A DNA stretch of 19,338 nt, from contig DOKV01000219.1 in the NCBI GenBank assembly GCA_003510765.1, positions 1 to 19,338 of the forward strand, written 5' to 3'. The translations under genes and the position numbers were made by a program. This document shows positions 13,882 to 19,338 of the stretch, piece by piece. The DNA is from Clostridiaceae bacterium (GTDB taxonomy: Bacteria; Bacillota; Clostridia; Clostridiales; Clostridiaceae). The notes beneath the pieces were generated by a model that saw nothing but the letters and a program-made list of their open reading frames with translations, ran no database searches and was not told where the DNA came from. Each line of letters starts with the position of its first letter. Within the stretch, counting starts at the first letter, position 1.

Positions 13882-13914
13882 GGAGATAAAGATGCCTTGT
13901 GAAGGAGGTCAAAA

Positions 13915-16302
13915 ATGATGAAAAAATATGGTCTTTCCACCCGGGACAATAAGCAGGTGAAGTTGAACCGCTTAGAAGTCACAGGGAACATTTGTGGAGA
14001 GTACATTGAATACACCATTTCCCAAGATTATAAAAATACCACGGGAGAGAATATAGAAGGGGTCTATAGTTTTCCAGCCCCCGCTACGTCTCTCATTACA
14101 GGGTTAGAGGTAAACCTAGGTGGCCGGAACTTAAAGGCCATGGTGGAAGACCGAGAAGCTGTGTTAAAGACTTTAGAAGAGAGCAAAGAAGAGGGCATCA
14201 ATACCTTGAGTCTGGAACAAAAAGACGATGAGTACTTCACCATCACCATTGGGAACATTTTGCCCAATGAGAAGGTCAATGTGAAGATTTCTTATATGGA
14301 TCAATTGACCTATGAAGATGACACCTTGTCCCTCTACGTGCCTTCCATTGTGGAGCCGGTGTATTACCGAGAGGATGAGGAAGCAGAAGAAGGGGAAGAT
14401 CTGGACTTTTACCTGTCTTTATTGGTGGAGTCCTACAGCAAAATGATTGTGAAATCCCCCAGTCATAAGATCAAAGTAGAAAGGGAAGACGACACCTTGT
14501 CCAAGGTGTCGGTGCAAAAGGGACAAACCTTAGACCATGACTTCATTTTGACCCTGCGAGAAGAAAAGCCTCAAATTGCTGCGGGTATGGGCTATAGCTT
14601 TTTTGAAGAAGAGATGGAAAAATCCATACTCATGCTGAAGCTTGCGCCGGTATTGCCGGATATTCCTGTGGAGTATACCACCAATTATCACTTCATCTTG
14701 GACACCTCCGTGTCCATGGATGGGTTTAAGTTAGAAGAAGCCAAAAATGCCATGCTCATCGCCTTGAGAAGCTTAGAAGAGGGAGATACCTTTAACCTCA
14801 TGGCGTACAATGAAGAAGTGTATAAGTTCTCTGAGTGGGGGAAGGTGAAGTATACCAAGGAAAACCTTGCTGCGGCTACAGAATGGATTGAGGGCCTCAC
14901 CACCAGAGAAGGGGAATGCACCTTTGAGGCACTCAAAGATGCCATTCGAGAGGCAGAGGAAGAAGAAGTGGAAACCACCATTTTCCTCTTTACCGATGAC
15001 GTGGTGGCAGAGGAGGATGAAATCCTGGAGTATGTCCGCACCAATGTGGGCGACCACCGGATTTTCCCCATCGGCATGGACACAGAGGTGAACAGCTACT
15101 TCATCAACCGTCTGGCAGAGGTGGGCAATGGTCGACCTGAGTTCATTGAAGAAGGAGAGCGGATCGATGACATCATCCTTCGTCAATTCAACCGCATCCA
15201 TAATCCACAGCTGGATGTCACGGAGATTGATTTTGGGGACATGGTGGTGGAGCGCACCTATCCAGGGACCATCACCTATCTCTATGACCGAGAACCCTTT
15301 ACCATCTTTGCTTTGGTGGAAGGGTCCATTGAGGGAAGAATTGAGATCAAAGGCATCGTAGATGAAGTGGATTATACCATGCACATTGATTTGGACAAGC
15401 TTGAAATTGAAGAAAACTCTAAGCTCATTCAAAAAGTGTGGGCGAGAAAGAGAATGGAATCCTTGGTGGAAAAGGAGCGTTCTGCCCGTGGGGTGGAGCA
15501 AGAACAGATTCGGGAAGAGATTTTAGCATTGTCTAAAACCCATTCCATCTTATCTTCAGAAACCAGCTTCATCATGATGGAGACGGTCTTAGACCCGGTG
15601 ATGGGTATGGGCCTCAACCGCATTGTGCCCATGGACATGAGTGAAACCACCATGAAGAACCTCTCCAGAGGATACTTCTTGGATGAAGCGGCCTTTAGCT
15701 TTGATGTGAACATCCGAGAAAAGATGGCCATCTCAGGACTCACCCATAAAGAAGCCAAAATGGCCATTCAATATGACCGAGACAATCTACTTCGGATCCT
15801 GGCCAAAAATCAGCAAGCCGATGGGTCTTTCCTAGAAATTGGTGAAGAATCCGAAGCAGAGATCTTAGAGACCACCCTTAGAAGTCTCTTGGCCTTCTTG
15901 GTGGGTACCGAGACCACCACCTTCTATCTGAACAATGTATCCAAAGCCCTTCGGTATGTCATCGCTACCTTGAAAAAGGATGAACGATTCATCACCGAGA
16001 GAAACTATATGCTTCTTCGTATTGCCTATGATTTGGCAGAGAAGAAGAACCTCATCAAGGGGAAAGTACGTAATGTCAATGAAGAGCTTCTTAGCATCAT
16101 TTCAGATCTGAAGTACCGTGAATCTTTAGATGAAGTGAGTGATTTGGTGTATCGCGCCTCTCCCATCCAAAAGAAGTTCATCATGGCAGGAACCTTAAAC
16201 ATCACCAAGTCCTATGTGGAAAATGCCCATGAAATCTTTGAGATGGATATTCGAAAGAACATCGAAAACATTGCCAACTTGGCCATGGCCAAAGCCCTCT
16301 AA
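13915..16302 (+). CDS. VIT and von Willebrand factor A domain protein
   Basis: 795 residues; ATG 13915 with AGGAGG (13903-13908) 6 bases upstream. Residues ~5-130 form a VIT (vault/inter-alpha-trypsin) domain: LEVTGNICGEYIEYTISQDY, VYSFPAPATSLITGLEV, NILPNEKVNVKISY. Residues ~255-430 form a VWA domain whose metal site reads DTSVS (D263, S265, S267), T336 and D361; the usual GGTN around the Thr is GECT here. After a beta-rich linker the last ~200 residues are helical. No signal peptide, anchor or membrane segment, so it should be cytosolic, unlike secreted inter-alpha-trypsin proteins. Family function in bacteria is unclear; VWA domains usually mediate metal-dependent protein contacts. It is a single-gene unit. 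Confidence 0.85.
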   Translation: MMKKYGLSTRDNKQVKLNRLEVTGNICGEYIEYTISQDYKNTTGENIEGVYSFPAPATSLITGLEVNLGGRNLKAMVEDREAVLKTLEESKEEGINTLSLEQKDDEYFTITIGNILPNEKVNVKISYMDQLTYEDDTLSLYVPSIVEPVYYREDEEAEEGEDLDFYLSLLVESYSKMIVKSPSHKIKVEREDDTLSKVSVQKGQTLDHDFILTLREEKPQIAAGMGYSFFEEEMEKSILMLKLAPVLPDIPVEYTTNYHFILDTSVSMDGFKLEEAKNAMLIALRSLEEGDTFNLMAYNEEVYKFSEWGKVKYTKENLAAATEWIEGLTTREGECTFEALKDAIREAEEEEVETTIFLFTDDVVAEEDEILEYVRTNVGDHRIFPIGMDTEVNSYFINRLAEVGNGRPEFIEEGERIDDIILRQFNRIHNPQLDVTEIDFGDMVVERTYPGTITYLYDREPFTIFALVEGSIEGRIEIKGIVDEVDYTMHIDLDKLEIEENSKLIQKVWARKRMESLVEKERSARGVEQEQIREEILALSKTHSILSSETSFIMMETVLDPVMGMGLNRIVPMDMSETTMKNLSRGYFLDEAAFSFDVNIREKMAISGLTHKEAKMAIQYDRDNLLRILAKNQQADGSFLEIGEESEAEILETTLRSLLAFLVGTETTTFYLNNVSKALRYVIATLKKDERFITERNYMLLRIAYDLAEKKNLIKGKVRNVNEELLSIISDLKYRESLDEVSDLVYRASPIQKKFIMAGTLNITKSYVENAHEIFEMDIRKNIENIANLAMAKAL

Positions 16303-16373
16303 AAGAGGCTGCCCCTTAGGTGCCTACGGAGCCTAAAAGAAAAGAAGCAAAAAGAAGAAAAACAACCCAATAG

Positions 16374-16419
16374 AAAAGGCCTGATGAAAGAAGAATCAAT
16401 GCTTTCATCAGGCCTTTTT
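16374..16419. terminator. Strong bidirectional terminator
   Basis: AAAAGGCCTGATGAAAG (16374-16390) pairs perfectly with CTTTCATCAGGCCTTTT (16402-16418), 17 bp, loop 11 nt, with T-runs at both ends (A-run on the left gives U on the minus transcript). Shared by the VIT-VWA gene and the convergent birA-bioY operon. Confidence 0.92.
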
Positions 16420-16446
16420 GGTTAAGTGCTTTTTACCGTCTTCTGC

Positions 16447-17031
16447 TCAGACCTTTTCGAAGGTGTGTAGACGCCTAGAGAACAAGGGTAAGGTTTGCAA
16501 GCGCTTGGTGAGCACTGCGCCCAAAGAAACCCACACAAGATCCATGGGCAAAAAGATCAACGCGCCCACTTGCAGGGCTTTTATAAAGGGCAAGGGGGTG
16601 GCAAAATAAACGCCCATGAGCACATAGAGATAGGTGACCCCAAAGCCGTAGATGGTCAAAAGCCCCAGAAAGGCATAGAGAAGTAGGAAGGGCAATGACT
16701 TGGTGGGCCTCTTCTCCATGAAGCTACCTACCAAGTAACTGGCCATGATGAATCCTAGAAGATAGCCGAAGGTGGGGGTAAAGATGTATAGCAGTCCTCC
16801 GCCACCGGTGAACACTGGAAGGCCTAGAAGACCCAGGAGCACATAGAGCCCTTGGGATAGGGCTCCTTTTTTTCCTAAGAGTAGGCCTGATAAGAGCACA
16901 AAGACGCTTTGGAGGGATACAGGGACCGTACCCAAAGGAATGCGTATGGTAGCCCCAAGGATGGTCAATACGGTGAATAGGGGAATGAGGGTGAGATCTA
17001 AGGTGGTGAGTGGGAGTCGTTTTGTCTTCAT
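16447..17031 (-). CDS. bioY: Biotin transporter substrate-binding subunit BioY
   Basis: 194 residues; begins at 17031, overlapping the BirA stop by four bases (ATGA). Six hydrophobic helices. BioY signatures: ATIRIPLGTVPVSLQ near the N-terminus, LGKKGALSQGLYVLLGL, LPVFTGGGGLLYIFTPTFGYLLGF, and YFATPLPFIKALQVG with PMDLVW near the end. BioY is the S-component that captures biotin, either alone or with the shared ECF module (EcfT, EcfA, EcfA'), none of which is in the window. The operon with birA implies biotin salvage; no biotin synthesis genes are seen here. Confidence 0.95.
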   Translation of the reverse strand: MKTKRLPLTTLDLTLIPLFTVLTILGATIRIPLGTVPVSLQSVFVLLSGLLLGKKGALSQGLYVLLGLLGLPVFTGGGGLLYIFTPTFGYLLGFIMASYLVGSFMEKRPTKSLPFLLLYAFLGLLTIYGFGVTYLYVLMGVYFATPLPFIKALQVGALIFLPMDLVWVSLGAVLTKRLQTLPLFSRRLHTFEKV

Positions 17032-17999
17032 GGGGTGTCTCCTTTACGAATGCGAATTTCTCCTGAGTGGAGGGTCAAAAGGTGGTCGCCTCTTTTGACC
17101 AGCAGGTGGCCTTCTTTGGTAAGGTCCACAAGTTGTCCGCTTTTTTCTTGCCCTTCATGGGTGAAGAGGATGCTTTCTCCTAGATAGAGCAGATGCTGTT
17201 TGTAGCGGGCAAGGAGGGTTTCTGGATCCGTTTTGGTGAGAAGGAGGTAAGCCTCTATCTTCGCTAAGATCTTTTTAGCCAAAGCCACCCGGTGGAAGGT
17301 CTTCCCCGTGGCCAGGGCCATGGAGGTGGCAATGTCATTTAGTTCAGGAGGAAAGGACTGAGTGTTCACATTGATGCCAATGCCTATGATAAGACTAGAG
17401 TAGGCACCGGTTTCCATCTCTAGGCTTCCTTCGGTTAAAATCCCAGAGACTTTCTTTCCATGGATATAGAGATCGTTGACCCATTTGATGGAGACGAGTC
17501 CTTCCATGGCCTCTGCCAAAACTTCTTGTAGGGCCACGGCGCAGGCCATGGTCACCAAGGAGGGATTGTAGCTTCCTAAATCTGTGGTTTTCAGCAAAGA
17601 GAAGTAGAGCCCCCCTTCGTCCAAGGCATGGAAGCTTCTTCCTTGCCTTCCCCGTCCTGCCGTTTGTTTTTTGGCAAAGACCAACGTGTTGTTCTTTTGG
17701 TTTTCTAATTCTTTGAGCCAGGTATTGGTGGAGGGCACCTCTGTCAAAAGATGCACTTCATAAGGGTGGTTCTTCCCCAAGGCGTCTTGCAGACTGGCCA
17801 AGTGGAGCACATCACTGTCCTTACTCAGTCTATAGCCGCTGTTTTTTTTGGCGTCAATATCATGGCCTTCTGCTTTCAAGGCCTGGATGGCCTTCCAGAT
17901 GGCGTTACGTGAAACACCTAAGTGGTCCTTCAGGTAATTTCCCGAAAGATAGTCTCCTCGATGCTCTTCCAGTAGGGTGAATACTTTTTCTTTACTCAA
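17028..17999 (-). CDS. birA: Bifunctional biotin-protein ligase / biotin operon repressor BirA
   Basis: 323 residues; start at 17999 on the minus strand. N-terminal winged helix ~1-60 (GNYLKDHLGVSRNAIWKAI) binds DNA; the ligase domain follows with the biotinyl-AMP loop GRGRQGR (115-121), KWVNDLY (172-178) and K183 in GKKVSGIL; the C-terminal ~50 residues are the small SH3-like domain. It joins biotin to the acceptor lysine of carboxylases and represses biotin genes when loaded with biotinyl-AMP. It is first in the operon with bioY. Only a weak Shine-Dalgarno (AAAAGGAAG, minus strand) precedes the start. I could not find a canonical BirA operator upstream. Confidence 0.95.
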   Translation of the reverse strand: MSKEKVFTLLEEHRGDYLSGNYLKDHLGVSRNAIWKAIQALKAEGHDIDAKKNSGYRLSKDSDVLHLASLQDALGKNHPYEVHLLTEVPSTNTWLKELENQKNNTLVFAKKQTAGRGRQGRSFHALDEGGLYFSLLKTTDLGSYNPSLVTMACAVALQEVLAEAMEGLVSIKWVNDLYIHGKKVSGILTEGSLEMETGAYSSLIIGIGINVNTQSFPPELNDIATSMALATGKTFHRVALAKKILAKIEAYLLLTKTDPETLLARYKQHLLYLGESILFTHEGQEKSGQLVDLTKEGHLLVKRGDHLLTLHSGEIRIRKGDTP

Positions 18000-18034
18000 T
18001 ACAGCGCACTTCCTTTTAGGTTCTTCTACTTCTT

Positions 18035-18062
18035 AGTATAGCATCAAACAAGAGTTCGTCAA
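18035..18062 (-). promoter_or_regulatory. birA-bioY promoter
   Basis: Minus-strand TTGACG (18057-18062), 16-bp spacer, TATACT (18035-18040) with an extended -10 (TGC). It is flanked by a perfect 9-bp inverted repeat, TTTTAGGTT (18014-18022) and AACCTAAAA (18061-18069), the second copy touching the -35. Confidence 0.7.
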
Positions 18063-18099
18063 CCTAAAATAGAATGCAGGGTGACAAAAAAGAACCGGG

Positions 18100-18128
18100 T
18101 TGACCTAGGAGGCATTCTCTGGTAAAAT
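18100..18128 (+). promoter_or_regulatory. Promoter of the glutaredoxin gene
   Basis: TTGACC (18100-18105), 17-bp spacer, TAAAAT (18123-18128), extended -10 (TGG). Its GGTTGAC mirrors the GGTTGAC of the divergent birA promoter. Confidence 0.75.
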
Positions 18129-18143
18129 ACCCCTATAGGGTAT
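18127..18143. promoter_or_regulatory. CsoR/CstR-type operator over the glutaredoxin start site
   Basis: ATACCC-CTATA-GGGTAT, a perfect 6-bp dyad overlapping the end of the -10 and the transcription start. TACCC-n5-GGGTA dyads are the typical sites of the CsoR/RcnR/FrmR family, including the persulfide sensor CstR, whose sites look much like this. The repressor gene is not in the window. Confidence 0.65.
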
Positions 18144-18168
18144 ATGAAATACAGGAGGAAAGAAGTCT

Positions 18169-18402
18169 ATGAAAAAAGTAATCATTTATAGCACCCCCAC
18201 ATGTGGATGGTGTCATCGAACCAAAGACTATTTGAGAGAGAAGGGTGTGTCCTTTGAAGATAAGGATGTGTCTAGAGATCGCGTAGCAGCCATGGAGATG
18301 GTGAAAAAATCCAATCAGATGGGGGTGCCTGTCATCGATATTGAAGGATCCATTCTTGTTGGCTTTGATCAAGCAGGCATCAATAGATTGCTGGGCCTAT
18401 AG
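18169..18402 (+). CDS. Small glutaredoxin-like protein (YruB/NrdH type)
   Basis: 77 residues; ATG 18169 with AGGAGG (18153-18158) 10 bases upstream. Thioredoxin fold with active site TPTCGWC (C12, C15), cis-proline loop GVPVIDIEG, and C-terminal LVGFDQAGINRLLG helix. The CGWC motif and size fit the YruB-type glutaredoxin-like family rather than classical CPYC glutaredoxin. It should act as a thiol-disulfide or persulfide carrier in the cytosol. A CsoR/CstR-type operator on its promoter suggests induction by reactive sulfur species, copper or a related thiol stress. Confidence 0.88.
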   Translation: MKKVIIYSTPTCGWCHRTKDYLREKGVSFEDKDVSRDRVAAMEMVKKSNQMGVPVIDIEGSILVGFDQAGINRLLGL

Positions 18403-18413
18403 AAGGGCCAGGG

Positions 18414-18457
18414 GAAAAGGTCTTAGAAGAGCAATGCTTTTCCAAGATCTTTTCTTT
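18414..18457 (+). terminator. Terminator after the glutaredoxin gene
   Basis: GAAAAGGTCTT (18414-18424) with AAGATCTTTTC (18444-18454), then after an A/C mismatch GAAGAGC with GCTTTTC around AAT; 18 pairs in total, followed by TTTATGG. Confidence 0.7.
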
Positions 18458-18534
18458 ATGGCGTGCCATAATTTTCAATATTCTTCTGGGGTTTTAGGGA
18501 AGAAGGGAGGCTCTCCCTGGTTTAAGAAAGCCTA

Positions 18535-18563
18535 TTGACAAGAATGAGTATTTTGGCTAAAAT
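18535..18563 (+). promoter_or_regulatory. Near-consensus promoter with no ORF behind it
   Basis: TTGACA (18535-18540, perfect), 17-bp spacer, TAAAAT (18558-18563). Start near 18570. The next gene has its own promoter at 18737. Confidence 0.7.
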
Positions 18564-18569
18564 CATACT

Positions 18570-18687
18570 TGGATAAAATATTAACAAAGAAAGATGTGAA
18601 CACTGTTCTAGGTAACCGTGGGACTAGAAGGCCTTTATGACCTTGTAGACATTCCGGGATAAACGAGGTAGTAGCATCCTTTTTTTG
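18570..18687 (+). ncRNA. Candidate small RNA, ~115 nt
   Basis: Behind the promoter at 18535 there is no usable ORF (the ATG at 18594 is followed at once by TGA). TTCTAG (18606-18611) pairs with CTAGAA (18624-18629), and ACCTTGT (18640-18646) with ACGAGGT (18663-18669). Seven T at 18680-18686 could end transcription, although the stem next to them (GGGAT/ATCCT) is weak and competes with the second hairpin. It could instead be a long leader of the downstream gene. I do not recognise it as any known riboswitch. 18688-18736 shows nothing else. Confidence 0.4.
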
Positions 18688-18736
18688 TGCCCAAAAATGC
18701 GCCAGGGATCTCAGGGACTATACTAAAACCTAAGTC

Positions 18737-18765
18737 TTGGTTATGGGCGAACCTTTTGCTAGAAT
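18737..18765 (+). promoter_or_regulatory. Promoter of the RNase Z-like gene
   Basis: TTGGTT (18737-18742), 17-bp spacer, TAGAAT (18760-18765) with extended -10 (TGC). Start near 18772, about 22 bases before the ATG. Confidence 0.65.
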
Positions 18766-18793
18766 AAGAAGAAAAGCTATAGGAGATAAGTAG

Positions 18794-19338
18794 ATGAAGA
18801 TTACGGTACTAGGGAACAATTCCACCACGGTCCAGCCAGGAGGTGCTTGCTCTTCCTATCTCATCACCCATGAAGGAAAGAACCTTCTGATAGACGTAGG
18901 CAACGGTAGCTTGTTCAACTTAAAAAAAGTCTGTGCCTTAGCAGACATTAACGGCATCATCTTGACCCATCATCATTTTGATCACCTGTCTGATCTCTTC
19001 TTGTTTCGCTATGAACGAGAGGGACATAAGTATATGGGATACCCTGTGGCACCCATTCCCCTCTATAGTCCGAAGATGGACCCTTGGCTGGAGGAAAAAC
19101 TCATGAAAAATGGACTCTTTCATTGGGAAGAGATTAGGGGCGCAAAGAGGAGAGATGTTTTTGGGCTTCAAGTGGATTTTGTGCCGGTGGAGCATCTGAT
19201 CGAAACCTATGCCCTACGCATCACAAATGGGACGAAAACCTTTGTGTATTCTGCGGATACGGGTCTTTGCGAAGGCATCAAAGAAGCGGCCAAAGGGGCA
19301 GATCTATTTCTTTGTGAGGCCACCTATTTGAGCACGGA
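18794..19338 (+). CDS. Metallo-beta-lactamase fold protein, RNase Z-like (3' end outside window)
   Basis: ATG 18794 with AGGAG (18781-18785); the frame is open to the window end (181 codons seen). It begins MKITVLGNNSTTVQPGGACS, has LLIDVGNGSLFNL and the metal motif THHHFDHLSD (HxHxDH), then FVYSADTG and FLCEATY, the arrangement of RNase Z / ElaC-like hydrolases. True tRNA-processing RNase Z is longer and has an exosite arm, which I do not see in this part; many relatives have other or unknown substrates. The C-terminal His motif lies beyond the window. Confidence 0.82.
   Translation, partial: MKITVLGNNSTTVQPGGACSSYLITHEGKNLLIDVGNGSLFNLKKVCALADINGIILTHHHFDHLSDLFLFRYEREGHKYMGYPVAPIPLYSPKMDPWLEEKLMKNGLFHWEEIRGAKRRDVFGLQVDFVPVEHLIETYALRITNGTKTFVYSADTGLCEGIKEAAKGADLFLCEATYLST

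Noticed and set aside
14490..14511. 9-bp inverted repeat CGACACCTT/AAGGTGTCG inside the VIT-VWA gene
   Set aside because: Short, no T-run, and explicable by codon choice.
14773..15501. 242-codon minus-strand ORF
   Set aside because: Antisense shadow of the VIT-VWA gene; no RBS and no recognisable domain. Same for other long antisense frames such as 5885-6385 and 3946-4317.
16846..16873. GAGCCCT-TGGGAT-AGGGCTC plus seven T on the plus strand inside bioY
   Set aside because: Looks like a terminator, but the bases encode the conserved GKKGALSQG motif on the minus strand, so chance is the simplest explanation.
18606..18669. Resemblance of the 18.6-kb RNA candidate to a guanidine (ykkC) riboswitch
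   Set aside because: A CTAGG...ACTAG-like stretch is present, but the conserved core elements are absent.

Overview
The window looks like chromosomal DNA of a moderately AT-rich Firmicute, most likely an anaerobic member of the Clostridia. The signs are strong AGGAGG-type ribosome binding sites, sigma-A promoters with 17-bp spacers, U-tailed intrinsic terminators, and Firmicute-type proteins (BmrC/BmrD-like exporters, BirA-BioY, an OmpR-type two-component pair). I see no rRNA, tRNA, CRISPR array or recognisable insertion sequence. The first ~337 bases are more AT-rich and may be the edge of an accessory segment next to a truncated resident gene end.

Layout. 1-424: unidentified gene end, inverted repeats, a 26-codon gene remnant. 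525-1250: PD-(D/E)XK-like DUF2161 protein with a TTG start. 1335-1735: the most interesting stretch. It holds a strong promoter, a 41-codon leader ORF with an excellent RBS, and three RNA segments that can pair in mutually exclusive ways (RBS with ORF 3' end; ORF 3' end with terminator arm; terminator), then a second structured segment and a second terminator. Directly downstream are the two halves of a heterodimeric multidrug-type ABC exporter (1844-5415). I read this as a trp-attenuator-like, ribosome-controlled switch for the exporter, analogous to bmrB-bmrCD of Bacillus subtilis but with its own sequence.

5565-8725: a metallo-beta-lactamase-fold protein behind a 37-bp palindrome overlaying its promoter; a convergent AlkA-like glycosylase; a CPBP membrane protease; and an AlkD-like glycosylase with a perfect 14-bp inverted repeat inside its coding sequence. 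8793-11663: apparent operon of an orphan 121-aa protein, MsrB, an OmpR-type response regulator and its histidine kinase, ended by a bidirectional terminator. 11751-12251 (minus): small 4-helix membrane protein with a structured leader. 12652-13476: catalytically dead rhomboid-like protein with a C-terminal Zn-ligand tail.

13477-13914: gene-free interval with a promoter, about 165 nt of hairpin-rich sequence and a terminator, i.e. a candidate ncRNA. 13915-16302: cytosolic VIT-VWA protein. 16447-17999 (minus): birA-bioY operon for biotin sensing and uptake. 18035-18143: divergent promoters, with a CsoR/CstR-type palindrome over the one for a small glutaredoxin (18169-18402). 18535-18690: a near-consensus promoter with no ORF behind it, a second ncRNA candidate. 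18794-end: 5' part of an RNase Z-like metallo-beta-lactamase protein. Overall this is a housekeeping and stress-defence neighbourhood (drug efflux, alkylation repair, methionine sulfoxide repair, thiol redox) with several intergenic regions carrying more regulatory structure than the gene list suggests.
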